From positions 2,595,501-2,659,500 of the forward strand of contig NZ_CP018846.1 in the NCBI RefSeq assembly GCF_002025705.1: DNA of 64,000 nt, given 5' to 3'. The position numbers and the translations under genes are program-made. The stretch comes from Pseudomonas putida (lineage in GTDB: Bacteria > Pseudomonadota > Gammaproteobacteria > Pseudomonadales > Pseudomonadaceae). Below the pieces are notes generated by a model, which ran no database searches, was not told the DNA's origin, and was given only the letters and a program-made list of their open reading frames with translations. Of the stretch, positions 34,589 through 43,373 are shown in pieces; the stretch's first letter is position 1, and each line of letters starts with the position of its first letter.

Positions 34589-35416
34589 ATGCATAACAAC
34601 AAGATTTCCTCCACCTGGCTGGGCCTGGACTCAGCCGTTTGCGTGGTCACCGGTGCAGCCGGTGGCATCGGTGCGGCGCTGGCCGCCGCGCTGGTCGAGC
34701 AACAGGCCCATGTGGTGCTGCTGGACCGTGATTTCGACAAATGCCGGGAGCTTGCCGCCAGCCTGGGCGAGCACAGTGCCGGTGAAGTCAGCGCACTGGT
34801 TTGCGACATCGCCGACCCGGCCAGCGTCGAGAAGGCCGCGGCCCAGGTGCAGGCGCTGCACGGGCGCTGCGATGTGCTGGTGAACAATGCCAGCGTGCTG
34901 CGCCCCGGGGCGCTGGAAACGTTGAGCCTGGAGCAATGGAACCAGGTACTGGCGGTCAACCTCAGCGGTTACCTGCTGTGCGCGCAAGCTTTCGGCCGCT
35001 CGATGCTTGCCCGTGGCCAGGGGCGTATCGTGCATGTGGCGTCGATCGCCGCGCATTACCCGCAGCCCAACAGTGGCGCCTACAGCGCGGCCAAGGCTGG
35101 GGTCAGCATGCTGTCGCGGCAGATTGCCGTGGAGTGGGGGCCGCGTGGGGTGCGCAGCAATGCCGTGTGCCCGGGGTTGATCCGCACGCCGCTGTCGGCG
35201 GCGTTCTACGCCGACCCGCAGGTCGAACGCCAGCGCAGCGCGATGACCGCCAACCAGCGTATCGGCGAGCCGCAGGATATCGCCGATGCCGTGCTGTTCC
35301 TCGCCAGCCCCCGCGCCGACTACATCAATGGCGCCGAACTGACCGTGGATGGCGGCCTGGAGAGCATGCCCATGGCGCTGATCCCGCGCCCCGGCTTCGA
35401 GGGGGCGAAGGCATGA
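34589..35416 (+). CDS. Short-chain dehydrogenase/reductase
   Basis: A 275-residue NAD(P)-dependent oxidoreductase. The nucleotide-binding motif TGAAGGIG is near residue 23, NNAS near 100, and the catalytic YSAAK near 165 with Ser in VASIAA. The C-terminus has the INGAELTVDGG motif. An acidic residue after the second strand (LLDRD) suggests NAD rather than NADP. Start 34589 has GGAGAG upstream. The stop overlaps the flavoprotein start (ATGA). The likely role is oxidation of an alcohol on a ring substrate to the ketone used by the next enzyme; the substrate is unknown. Confidence 0.9.
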   Translation: MHNNKISSTWLGLDSAVCVVTGAAGGIGAALAAALVEQQAHVVLLDRDFDKCRELAASLGEHSAGEVSALVCDIADPASVEKAAAQVQALHGRCDVLVNNASVLRPGALETLSLEQWNQVLAVNLSGYLLCAQAFGRSMLARGQGRIVHVASIAAHYPQPNSGAYSAAKAGVSMLSRQIAVEWGPRGVRSNAVCPGLIRTPLSAAFYADPQVERQRSAMTANQRIGEPQDIADAVLFLASPRADYINGAELTVDGGLESMPMALIPRPGFEGAKA

Positions 35417-37131
35417 ACACGCGCAGCTGCGATGTGCTGGTGATCGGCGCCGGGGCCGGTGGCCTGGCGACGGCGATCACGGCCAGGAAGCATGGCCTGG
35501 ACGTGCTGGTGATCGAGAAGGACGACTGCTTTGGCGGTACCACGGCGTTTTCCGGTGGTGTGCTGTGGGTGCCGGGCAACCGGTATGACCAGAATGGCAG
35601 CCATGAGCACGCGTTGACCTACCTGCGCAACGAAACCGGCGCCTGTTTCGACGCCGCTGGTGTCGAGGCGTTCTTGCAACATGGGCCGCAGATGGTGGAG
35701 TTTTTCGAGCGCGAGACCACGGTCAAGTTCGTCCCCACGTTGTACCCGGACTATCATCCGCAAGTCGAGGGCGGTGCCGATATCGGCCGCTCGATCCTGG
35801 CCGCGCCCTACGACATCCGCGGCCTCGGGGCGGACATGGCAAGGCTGCGCCCGCCGCTGAAAACCATCACCTTCATCGGCATGATGTTCAACTCGTCGAA
35901 TACCGACCTCAAGCACTTCTTCAACGTCACCCGTTCGCTGGCCTCGTTCAGCTACGTGGCCAAACGGCTGCTGACCCACTTCAAGGAACTGCTGCTGTAC
36001 CGTCGCGGCACCCAGGTCACCAGCGGCAATGCCCTGGCGGCGCGGCTGGTGAAGTCGGCGCTGAACCTCGGCATCCCGATCCTTACCGGTACCCCGGCGC
36101 GGCAGCTGTTGCGCGAGGGCGGGCGGGTAAGCGGGGCGCTGGCTCAGCAGCAGGGCGGTGAGTTACGGATTGAGGCGCGGCGCGGGGTGGTGCTGGCGTG
36201 CGGTGGGTTCTCCCATGACGTGCAGCGTTTGCGAGAGGCATACCCCCACGTACGCCGGGGCGGTGAGCATTTTTCGCCGGTGCCGGCGGGTAATACCGGC
36301 GACGGTGCTCGCATGGCCGAGGCTCAGGGCGGCAAGGTGGATATCTGCCTGCAAGCGGCAGCGGCCTGGATGCCGGTCTCGAAGGTGCCGATGGCCGGTG
36401 GCAAGTATGTGGCGTTCCCGCATCTGCTTGATCGCTACAAGCCTGGGGTGATCGGCGTGCTGCGCAGCGGCCAGCGCTTCACCAATGAATCCAACTCGTA
36501 CCACGATGTCGGCGCGGCACTGATCGAAGCCTGTGCCGACCAGCCGGAAACCGCCATGTGGCTGGTCTGCGACCGGCGCACCCTGGCCAAGTACGGCCTG
36601 GGCTACGCCAAACCTGCGCCGATGCCGCTGGGGCCGCTGCTGCGCAATGGCTACCTGCTCAAGGGCAAGACCCTCGCCGAGCTGGCGGCCAAGGCGGGCA
36701 TCGATGGCCAAGGCCTGGCGCGCACGGTGCGCGAATACAACCTTGGCGCAGTGCACGGTGAGGACCGGCAGTTCGGCCGTGGCAGCACCACCTTCAACCG
36801 CTACCTGGCCGACCCTCAACACCAGCCCAACCCGTGCGTGGCGCCGCTGGGTGACGGGCCGTACTTTGCGGTGAAGGTGGTCATGGGCGACCTGGGCACC
36901 TTCGATGGCATCCGTACCAGCGTGGTCGGCGAGGTACTCGATGGCGAACGGCGCGCCATCCCAGGGCTGTACGCGGTGGGCAACGACCGGGCCAGCATCA
37001 TGGGCGGCAACTACCCCGGCGCGGGCATTACCTTGGGGCCGATCATGACCTTCGGCTACATCACCGGCCGGCACCTGGCCGGGGTCGAGCAGGGGCTGGC
37101 CAGTGCCCACCCGGCGCGGGAGGTGGCGTGA
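35413..37131 (+). CDS. FAD-binding dehydrogenase, 3-ketosteroid-delta1-dehydrogenase-like
   Basis: A 572-residue flavoprotein. The FAD dinucleotide motif VIGAGAGGLATAITARKHG begins at residue 9, followed by GGTTAFSGGVLWVP, the conserved segment of the fumarate-reductase/KstD family. The C-terminal GLYAVGNDRASIMGGNYPGAG and LGPIMTFGYITGRH match the KstD-like FAD-binding end. These enzymes introduce a double bond next to a ketone. Paired with the SDR upstream, a sequence alcohol to ketone to enone on a cyclic substrate is plausible. It is co-translated with both neighbours through ATGA and TGATG overlaps. Confidence 0.88.
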   Translation: MNTRSCDVLVIGAGAGGLATAITARKHGLDVLVIEKDDCFGGTTAFSGGVLWVPGNRYDQNGSHEHALTYLRNETGACFDAAGVEAFLQHGPQMVEFFERETTVKFVPTLYPDYHPQVEGGADIGRSILAAPYDIRGLGADMARLRPPLKTITFIGMMFNSSNTDLKHFFNVTRSLASFSYVAKRLLTHFKELLLYRRGTQVTSGNALAARLVKSALNLGIPILTGTPARQLLREGGRVSGALAQQQGGELRIEARRGVVLACGGFSHDVQRLREAYPHVRRGGEHFSPVPAGNTGDGARMAEAQGGKVDICLQAAAAWMPVSKVPMAGGKYVAFPHLLDRYKPGVIGVLRSGQRFTNESNSYHDVGAALIEACADQPETAMWLVCDRRTLAKYGLGYAKPAPMPLGPLLRNGYLLKGKTLAELAAKAGIDGQGLARTVREYNLGAVHGEDRQFGRGSTTFNRYLADPQHQPNPCVAPLGDGPYFAVKVVMGDLGTFDGIRTSVVGEVLDGERRAIPGLYAVGNDRASIMGGNYPGAGITLGPIMTFGYITGRHLAGVEQGLASAHPAREVA

Positions 37132-37460
37132 TGGACAAGGCGATTGTCGACCACCGTATCTACACCATCCGGCCGCGCTGCATGGCGGCGTTTCTCGAAG
37201 CCTTCGAGCAATTGGCAATGCCCATTTTGCGCCGGCATCTGGGCACACCGCTTGGCTTCTACGTCAGCAGCATCGGGCCGCTGAACCAGGTGGTGCATCT
37301 GTGGGGCTATGACAGCCTGGCGGATTTCGAGCGGCGCAGCGCGGCGCGCGATGCCGACCCGGACTTTGCCCCGTACCTGCAGGCCACCCGCGACCTGGTG
37401 GTGGCGCAGGAGACGCGGATCATCAAGCCGGTGCACCTGTGTAACAGCGCCATGGCTTGA
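37131..37460 (+). CDS. NIPSNAP family protein
   Basis: A 109-residue protein of the NIPSNAP ferredoxin-like fold: DHRIYTIRPRCMAAFLEAFE at the start, GFYVSSIGPLNQVVHLWGYDSLADFERR in the middle. Start ATG at 37131 overlaps the flavoprotein stop and follows GGGAGG by 7 bases. Small NIPSNAP-domain proteins often sit in catabolic operons and may bind or transform an aromatic or terpenoid intermediate, but the activity is not known. Confidence 0.85.
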   Translation: MDKAIVDHRIYTIRPRCMAAFLEAFEQLAMPILRRHLGTPLGFYVSSIGPLNQVVHLWGYDSLADFERRSAARDADPDFAPYLQATRDLVVAQETRIIKPVHLCNSAMA

Positions 37461-37470
37461 CTGGGACCCT

Positions 37471-37540
37471 GTGGGGGCGGGTTTACCCGCGAAAGCGCTG
37501 GTGGGTTCAACGACGCATTCGCGGGTGAACCCGCTCCCAC
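37471..37540. repeat. REP inverted pair
   Basis: Arms 37471-37493 and 37518-37540 are inverted copies of the P. putida REP core (CGGGTTTACCCGCG / CGCGGGTGAACCCG). The right arm continues as AACCCGCTCCCACA (37528-37541), the motif matched by the IS110 guide described at 56795-58039. It sits between the NIPSNAP gene and the transporter gene of the same cluster. Confidence 0.85.
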
Positions 37541-37586
37541 AAATACCGCGCATTACCCCCAATAAAAACAACAAGAGGTAAGGCAA

Positions 37587-38939
37587 ATGAGCACTCCAAT
37601 CGACATACGCCAACTGATCGACCAGCAATCCATCGGTGCCTATCAGAAATGGGTGGTTTTCCTCGGCTTCCTGATCATCGCCCTGGACGGTCTGGACGTC
37701 GCCATCATCGGCTTCATCGCCCCGCAACTGAAAAGCGAATGGCACCTCGGCGCCCAGGCCCTTGGCCCGGTGCTCAGTGCCGCGCTGATCGGCCTGGCCC
37801 TCGGCGCCCTGGTTGCCGGCCCCCTGGCTGACCGTTACGGGCGCAAGGCAGTGCTGCTCGGCAGCGTACTGCTGTTCGGCCTGTGGACCTTGGCCTCGGC
37901 CTTTTCCCCGAACCTGGAAACCCTGGTCGCCCTGCGCTTTCTCACCGGCCTGGGCCTGGGCGCGGCGATGCCCAACGCCAGCACCCTGGTCAGCGAATAC
38001 GCCCCGGCGCGCAGCCGCTCGCTGCTGATCACCCTGGCTTTCTGCGGTTTCTCGCTGGGTGCGGCGCTGGGCGGCTTCGTCAGCGCCTGGATGATCCCCA
38101 ACCTGGGTTGGCGCAGTGTGCTGGCCCTGGGCGGGGTGTTGCCGCTGCTGGTCTTGCCGTTATTGTGCTGGCGCCTGCCCGAGTCGGTGACCTTCCTGGT
38201 CAGCCAGGGCGCCGACCCGCAGCGTATCCGGCGTATCGTCCAGCGCCTGGCACCGGCACACTGCGGCCCCGACAGCACCTTCGTTGTCCCCGCCGCCAGC
38301 GCGCACAAGGGCGGCGCCATCGTCACCATCCTTTCGCCACGCTACCGCTTCGGCACGCTGATGCTGTGGACCGGCTATGTGCTGGCGCTGTTCCTGGTCT
38401 ACCTGTTCAGCGGCTGGCTGCCGACGCTGGTGAAGGAGGGCGGTGGTTTCTCGGTGTCGCAAGCGGCGATCGTCACGGCCTGCTTCCAGATCGGCGGCCC
38501 GGTTGGCGCGGTTTCGGTGGGCTGGGCCATGGACCGCTATCACCCGCAGCGGGTGCTGATGCAGACCTTCCTGTTCAGCGGCGCGGTTATCTTCGCAATT
38601 GGCCAGGTGGCAGGTGATTTCGCCTGGCTGTGCGCCATCGCCTCGGCCGTGGGTTTTGGCCTGAACGGCGCGAGCGTGGGCATGAATGCACTGGCGGCGG
38701 CGTTCTACCCGACCGAAGCCCGGGCCACCGGCGCCAGCTGGATGAGTGGCATCGGCCGCTTCGGTGCCATCCTCAGTGCCTTTGCCGGTGCGCAGATGCT
38801 GGCGCTGGGCTGGAGTTTTGCCCAGGTGTTTGCATCACTGCTGATACTGGCGGGGCTGGCGGCACTGGCGGTGTTGCTGCAGGGGTGGCGCGCAAATTCA
38901 GCAAGGAGTACAGATGTACTCCATTCGTCACGAGGTTAA
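37587..38939 (+). CDS. MFS transporter, aromatic acid:H+ symporter (AAHS) type
   Basis: A 450-residue permease with 12 predicted helices. The N-terminal pattern WVVFLGFLIIALDGLDVAIIGFIAPQL contains the conserved DG-D residues of AAHS carriers (PcaK, BenK, VanK). The loop 2-3 motif is GPLADRYGRKAVLLG. AGAGGTAAGG lies upstream of the ATG. It closes the SDR/flavoprotein/NIPSNAP cluster and suggests the imported substrate is an aromatic or cyclic carboxylic acid. Confidence 0.9.
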   Translation: MSTPIDIRQLIDQQSIGAYQKWVVFLGFLIIALDGLDVAIIGFIAPQLKSEWHLGAQALGPVLSAALIGLALGALVAGPLADRYGRKAVLLGSVLLFGLWTLASAFSPNLETLVALRFLTGLGLGAAMPNASTLVSEYAPARSRSLLITLAFCGFSLGAALGGFVSAWMIPNLGWRSVLALGGVLPLLVLPLLCWRLPESVTFLVSQGADPQRIRRIVQRLAPAHCGPDSTFVVPAASAHKGGAIVTILSPRYRFGTLMLWTGYVLALFLVYLFSGWLPTLVKEGGGFSVSQAAIVTACFQIGGPVGAVSVGWAMDRYHPQRVLMQTFLFSGAVIFAIGQVAGDFAWLCAIASAVGFGLNGASVGMNALAAAFYPTEARATGASWMSGIGRFGAILSAFAGAQMLALGWSFAQVFASLLILAGLAALAVLLQGWRANSARSTDVLHSSRG

Positions 38940-38961
38940 TCAGAGTACGACCGGCGGCGCT

Positions 38962-39080
38962 GTAAGCCTGCACTGGCCTCTTCGCGGGTAAACCCGCTCC
39001 CAAAGGATCACCACAGGGCTGAAGATGATGCGGTCTCTGTGGGAGCGGGTTCACCCGCGAAGAGGCCAGTGCAGGCTTAC
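38962..39080. repeat. REP pair with 41-bp arms, convergent terminator-like
   Basis: 38962-39002 and 39040-39080 are inverted copies over 41 bases with one mismatch, built around the P. putida REP core. The right arm covers the stop codon of the aldo/keto reductase gene (39077-39079). It lies between two convergent genes and can form a long hairpin on either strand. Confidence 0.88.
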
Positions 39081-40072
39081 TTGAAGCCCGTAACGGCATG
39101 CGGCACATAGGGTGCTTCCAGCCGGGCGGTTTCCTCATCGCTCAGCTGGAACGCCAACGCGGCAATCGCATCATCCAGCTGCGCCACCTTCGAGGCGCCG
39201 ACAATCGGTGCCGAAACCCCACGCTTGCCCAGCACCCAGGCCAGCGCCACCTGGGCCATCGGCACACCGCGCTCGCCAGCGATCTGCTCGACCACGTCAA
39301 TCACCCGGCCGTCTTCCACTTCGGTGTTGGCGTAAAACGACTGCCCGGAAATATCGGTACGTGTGCGTTCGGTCTGCTGCCCATGAGGGCGGGTCAGGCG
39401 GCCGCGGGCCATCGGGCTCCAGGGCATCAGGCCGACGCCCTGGTCGAGGCACAGCGGGATCATCTCGCGCTCTTCTTCGCGGTAGATCAGGTTGAGGTAG
39501 TTCTGCATCGACACGAAGCGGCTCCAGCCGTTGCTTGCCGCCACCTGCTGGGCCTTGGCGAACTGCCAGGCATACATCGACGACGCGCCGATGTAACGCG
39601 CCTTGCCGGCCTTGACCACATCGTGCAGGGCTTCCATGGTCTCTTCGATGGGCGTGTGGTAGTCCCAGCGGTGGATCTGGTACAGGTCGACATAGTCCGT
39701 ACCCAAGCGGGCCAGGCTGGCGTCGATGTTGGCCATGATCGCCTTGCGTGACAGGCCCTGCTCGTTGGGGCGGGTGCTGCCTTCCCACATGTTGGCGGGG
39801 AAGAACACCTTGGTGGCGATCACCGTTTCCTCACGGCGGGTGAACTCCTTCAGCAGCTTGCCGAGGATGAGCTCCGAGGTGCCGGCCGAATAGCTGTTGG
39901 CAGTATCGAAGAAATTGATGCCTTGCTCCACGGCACGCCGGATGATCGGGCGGCTGTCGGCTTCGCCCAAGGTCCATGGGTGGGTGCCGGCATCGGGTTC
40001 GCCGAAGGTCATGCAGCCCAGGCACAGTTTGGAGATGTCCAGCCCGGTGTTGCCCAGTTTGACGTATTGCAT
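39077..40072 (-). CDS. Aldo/keto reductase
   Basis: A 331-residue NADPH-dependent oxidoreductase with a TIM-barrel pattern. N-terminus MQYVKLGNTGLDISKLCLGC. The catalytic tetrad is seen as D and Y in FFDTANSYSAGTSE (near residues 55-60), K in VIATKVF (near 88) and H in YQIHRWD (near 134). The cofactor region is near the end (GVSAPIVGASKVAQLDDA). The substrate is unknown; proteins like this reduce small aldehydes and ketones. The gene lies 99 bp downstream of a LysR gene on the same strand. Confidence 0.92.
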   Translation of the reverse strand: MQYVKLGNTGLDISKLCLGCMTFGEPDAGTHPWTLGEADSRPIIRRAVEQGINFFDTANSYSAGTSELILGKLLKEFTRREETVIATKVFFPANMWEGSTRPNEQGLSRKAIMANIDASLARLGTDYVDLYQIHRWDYHTPIEETMEALHDVVKAGKARYIGASSMYAWQFAKAQQVAASNGWSRFVSMQNYLNLIYREEEREMIPLCLDQGVGLMPWSPMARGRLTRPHGQQTERTRTDISGQSFYANTEVEDGRVIDVVEQIAGERGVPMAQVALAWVLGKRGVSAPIVGASKVAQLDDAIAALAFQLSDEETARLEAPYVPHAVTGFK

Positions 40073-40171
40073 CCGCTGCTCCTCATTGATCGGTTGTGCG
40101 ATGCAGGGAAGCTTAGCGGTGATGGCTGCCTGCGAAAATCCCGAATCGGCGCAGGCGCAATCCGCAAAAAT

Positions 40172-41023
40172 TCACAAGCGCAGCAGTGGCTTGACCTGTT
40201 GCTGCAGGAAGTCGGTAACGGCTTTGATGCGCGGCGTGTTGCGCACATCCTCGTGTACCGCCAGCCAGATCTCGATGCTCATGGTCTGTTCGTCCTTGCC
40301 GGCGACCTCCAGGCCATGCTCCTGCGCCATGAATGCCGGCAGGCAGGCGATGCCGACCCCGCCAGCGGCCGCCTGGGCCTGGATGCGCAGGTCGTTGCTC
40401 TGCAACACGAAGGGCGGGTTGCCGGTCTGGCTGAGCAGCCACTGCTGCTGCGGCGACTTGGCCTGGGATTCGTCGTAGCCGATGTAGCGCGGCGCGCCGG
40501 CACTGCGCAGGTAGGCGGGCGCGGCGTACAGCCGGTAGTCCAAGTAACCCAGCAGGCTGGCGACCAGGGTCGGCTCGGTGGGCCTGGCCAGGGTGATGCT
40601 GATATCGGCTTCGCGGCGCGTCAGCGAGGCCCGCGACTTGCTGCCGACCAGTTTCAGGCGCAGCTGCGGGTAGCGCTGCAACAGCGTACCCAGGCGCCGG
40701 GCAATGATGCTGCCGAGCAAAGCGGGCGGGGCGGCCAGCACCACTTCGCCTTCCACCTGCTGCTGCCCGGCATTGGCGAAGTGCTCCAGGGCGAACGACG
40801 ACTGGCTCATCTGTTCGGCGTATTCACCTACCCGGCGGCCTTGGTCGGTCAGCGCGTAGGCCCTGGGGCGGCGGTCGACCAGCTTGAGGTTCAGGGCAGC
40901 CTCCAGCGCAGCGATGCGCCGGGCCACAGTGGCGTGGTCGACCCCCAGCAGCTTGGCCGCTGCCGACAGCGACCCGGTACGGGTAAAGGCGCAGAAATGG
41001 CGCAGATCTTCCCAATCGAACAT
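40172..41023 (-). CDS. LysR family transcriptional regulator
   Basis: A 283-residue regulator. Residues 1-60 are the winged helix-turn-helix (FDWEDLRHFCAFTRTGSLSAAAKLLGVDHATVARRIAALE). The rest is the two-lobed effector domain. Start ATG at 41023 has GAGG about 8 bases upstream; the much longer upstream frame has no ribosome site. It could regulate the aldo/keto reductase downstream. It also lies 64 bp after the toxin-like operon on the same strand, so read-through from it is possible. Confidence 0.9.
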   Translation of the reverse strand: MFDWEDLRHFCAFTRTGSLSAAAKLLGVDHATVARRIAALEAALNLKLVDRRPRAYALTDQGRRVGEYAEQMSQSSFALEHFANAGQQQVEGEVVLAAPPALLGSIIARRLGTLLQRYPQLRLKLVGSKSRASLTRREADISITLARPTEPTLVASLLGYLDYRLYAAPAYLRSAGAPRYIGYDESQAKSPQQQWLLSQTGNPPFVLQSNDLRIQAQAAAGGVGIACLPAFMAQEHGLEVAGKDEQTMSIEIWLAVHEDVRNTPRIKAVTDFLQQQVKPLLRL

Positions 41024-41087
41024 GGCGGGCCTCGGGTGTGGACGGCCATCATACGGCGTCCGGCCCGCTGCCGCGACCGCAGGGCAA

Positions 41088-42149
41088 TCACTGGCCGATG
41101 GCGACTCGCTTCGGTACTGGGGCGTTGTTGGCCTGCATCGATTCGACGAAGTCATTGATCGTGCGCCAACTGTTGCAGGCCGCATCGAACCACACCCTGG
41201 CGACGATGGCCTGCTGTGCATCGCGCGCCTTGGCGACGGCGCTTGTGGCATTGCCCAGCTCACCTGCAAGCACCGTCCAGCTGACTTTCAATGCATCGAG
41301 CGCGGTGTCGATGGCGTCGATGTCATTGATCGCCAATGACAGGCTCAGGGTCAGGCCGTTCAGCGTGGCGACTTGTTGCTGGTCGGCGGACAAGGCCTGT
41401 TGGTCGGCGCTGATGGTGCCTTGGTACTGGCTGATGGTGGACTGCAGCGCATCGATCTTTTCTTGCGCCTGGGCCAGGGTGGCCACGCCGATGCCGGCCA
41501 GGACCAGTGACAGCCCCGCAGTGAATGGGGTCAGCAGCACGCCGAAGACAGTTTCGACGAAGCCCTGGGTTTTCTGCGCCCGGGCTTTTGCGATGGCGTC
41601 ACGGTCGGCCTGCACTTGCTGCTGCAATTGCTGGATCTGCTGGTTGATGGTGCCGATCTGTTGCTGGATATCGGCTTCCTGCGCCTGGATCTGGGCGATG
41701 CTGGTGTTCATCCTGGCGTAGGGCTCACCGAGCTGCTGTTCGAAGGCCGCGAGCCTGGCGCTGTAACCCGCGATGGCCGCCAGCATGCCCTGGACAGGGG
41801 CCTGCAGCGCCTCGAGCTGGTTGACGATGCGCGCTTGTACGGCGCTGTCGTACTCGCCTTGGAGCTGCTCGAACAATGCATCGATGCTCGCTTGCGCGGC
41901 CAGGAAGGTTTTGCCGCAGGCGTCGACCTGCGCCAGGATCTCGCTCTGGAAATAGCGGTAGCCGTTCTGTCGCCAGCCGACCACGAGGTCCTGGGCCTGG
42001 CCCAGTTGCTCATCGAGCTGTGGGTACCAGGGCGAAGACGAAGGCGCGATCGACACCTCGATCAAGGCTTGGCATGAAGCATTGAGCAGCAGCATCGAGC
42101 CGATCGAATCGCTGATCTGCTGATTGGTTTGCGCGGCATCGAAACCCAT
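41088..42149 (-). CDS. Alpha-helical pore-forming toxin-like component C
   Basis: A 353-residue, almost entirely helical protein without signal peptide. Long amphipathic helices with Gln-rich coiled coil (residues 140-190) surround one hydrophobic hairpin at about 197-226 (VFGVLLTPFTAGLSLVLAGIG). This is the layout of the ClyA/HBL alpha-pore-forming toxins, where the hairpin forms the head that enters the membrane. It shares with the two upstream gene products a proline/tryptophan motif near residues 36-42 (PSSSPWYPQLD) and a C-terminal NSWRTINDFV, which suggests the three arose by duplication. Start ATG at 42149 with AAGGA upstream. Last gene of the five-gene run. Confidence 0.7.
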   Translation of the reverse strand: MGFDAAQTNQQISDSIGSMLLLNASCQALIEVSIAPSSSPWYPQLDEQLGQAQDLVVGWRQNGYRYFQSEILAQVDACGKTFLAAQASIDALFEQLQGEYDSAVQARIVNQLEALQAPVQGMLAAIAGYSARLAAFEQQLGEPYARMNTSIAQIQAQEADIQQQIGTINQQIQQLQQQVQADRDAIAKARAQKTQGFVETVFGVLLTPFTAGLSLVLAGIGVATLAQAQEKIDALQSTISQYQGTISADQQALSADQQQVATLNGLTLSLSLAINDIDAIDTALDALKVSWTVLAGELGNATSAVAKARDAQQAIVARVWFDAACNSWRTINDFVESMQANNAPVPKRVAIGQ

Positions 42150-42216
42150 GGGCAACGTCCTTCAAAGAGAGGTGGGCGGCCGGGGCACAGGGGCCCCGGC
42201 TGGCAGGCGGGTACTG

Positions 42217-43329
42217 TCAAGCCGACATCGGCAGGGTCTTGGCCTCGACTTCGATCTTGGCGTTGACCAGGTTGTTGGCGGTGTCGATGGCCGTGCTCCA
42301 CTCGTTCTGCGCGCCTTGGGTGAAGACCTTCTGCACGATCGTCGAGATCGCCTGGTCGGCCAGGTTCAGCTTGTCCACTACCCCTTGCAATTCACCCTGG
42401 AAGGTCCCCCACTGGGTTTGCAACTTGGACAGGCTCTGGGTCGCCAGCTCGATGCTGGACACGGCGTTCTTCGACGCCATCTCCAGACCCTTCAGGGCAA
42501 TCAGCTGACGTTGGTCGTCGGCCTTTTCCTTCTGGTCCTTGGCGATCTGGTCGAATTGCTCATTGATCTTGTGTTGCATCACGCCCCAGGTCACGGCACC
42601 ACCAATGATGCCGGCGGCGCCGATGCCGCCGCCGATCAGCAGGCTGGCACCGCCGGTCTCCGGCGCCAGCGCAATACCCACCACCAGCGCGAAGATACCG
42701 ATGCCGATGGCGGCGGCCGAAGCGGCGATGGCCTTGTTCTCTGCGTCGATCTCGTTGTGCAGGCTGGTGATGGCGTTGTTCATCTTGTCGATGTCGCCCT
42801 GCAAATCGATCTCGGCCGCCTGGATGGTGCTTGAGCCTGTGGAGAGCTTGTCGTGGGCCGCCTGCATCTGTGTGCCCCACTGGGTCAGTGAGGCGCTGAC
42901 GCTGGTCATCTGCTTGATGACGTCCTGGATCGGCGGCAGCAATGTCTGCTCGATGATCTCGCGGATCTCCACCACCGAGGGATTGCTGGCGCCTTGAGCG
43001 GTCGGGTTGCTGTTGGCGATCTGGATGATCGCGTCACTGGCCGCGGTGAACGTGCTGCCAAAATTGATCACTTGCAAGGGGATCGTCTTGGAAACCTCGG
43101 TGCCGAGCTGGTTGACCCATTGCCCGGCGAGCGCCTGGGCGGCCTGCAGGTCACCATTGAGGCTGTCGAACCAGTCCGGCTTGGGGCTCGGCGCAACGAA
43201 CACGGTGTTGAGCACGGCGTGGCTGGCAAAGGTGATCAGTTGCGAGGCGTTGTAGGAAACGCCGGTGTTACCGAAGATGTTGTCCGGGGCGGGGGCCAGG
43301 TCGGTAGCTTCCTTGATGGCGATATTCAT
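42217..43329 (-). CDS. Alpha-helical pore-forming toxin-like component B (HBL/NHE-like)
   Basis: A 370-residue helical protein with the strongest membrane signature of the three: residues about 200-251 form a glycine/alanine/isoleucine-rich hydrophobic hairpin (AAAIGIGIFALVVGIALAP, turn, LLIGGGIGAAGIIGGAVTW), as in HBL-B, NheC and related tripartite toxins. Flanking helices are long and polar. N-terminal APSPKPDWFDSLNGDLQAAQ matches the motif of the sister proteins. GAGGAG lies 7 bases before ATG 43329; ATG 43332 is an alternative. It lacks a secretion signal, so release would need lysis or another route. Confidence 0.75.
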   Translation of the reverse strand: MNIAIKEATDLAPAPDNIFGNTGVSYNASQLITFASHAVLNTVFVAPSPKPDWFDSLNGDLQAAQALAGQWVNQLGTEVSKTIPLQVINFGSTFTAASDAIIQIANSNPTAQGASNPSVVEIREIIEQTLLPPIQDVIKQMTSVSASLTQWGTQMQAAHDKLSTGSSTIQAAEIDLQGDIDKMNNAITSLHNEIDAENKAIAASAAAIGIGIFALVVGIALAPETGGASLLIGGGIGAAGIIGGAVTWGVMQHKINEQFDQIAKDQKEKADDQRQLIALKGLEMASKNAVSSIELATQSLSKLQTQWGTFQGELQGVVDKLNLADQAISTIVQKVFTQGAQNEWSTAIDTANNLVNAKIEVEAKTLPMSA

Positions 43330-43373
43330 CATGAATCTCCTCGGTTGGTTGGGTGTGTGTGACAGGTGTTCTT

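Noticed and set aside
40172..41269. A longer LysR frame starting at 41269
   Set aside because: The extra 82 codons overlap the end of the pore-forming-toxin-like gene, have no family similarity and no ribosome site; ATG 41023 gives the normal LysR N-terminus.
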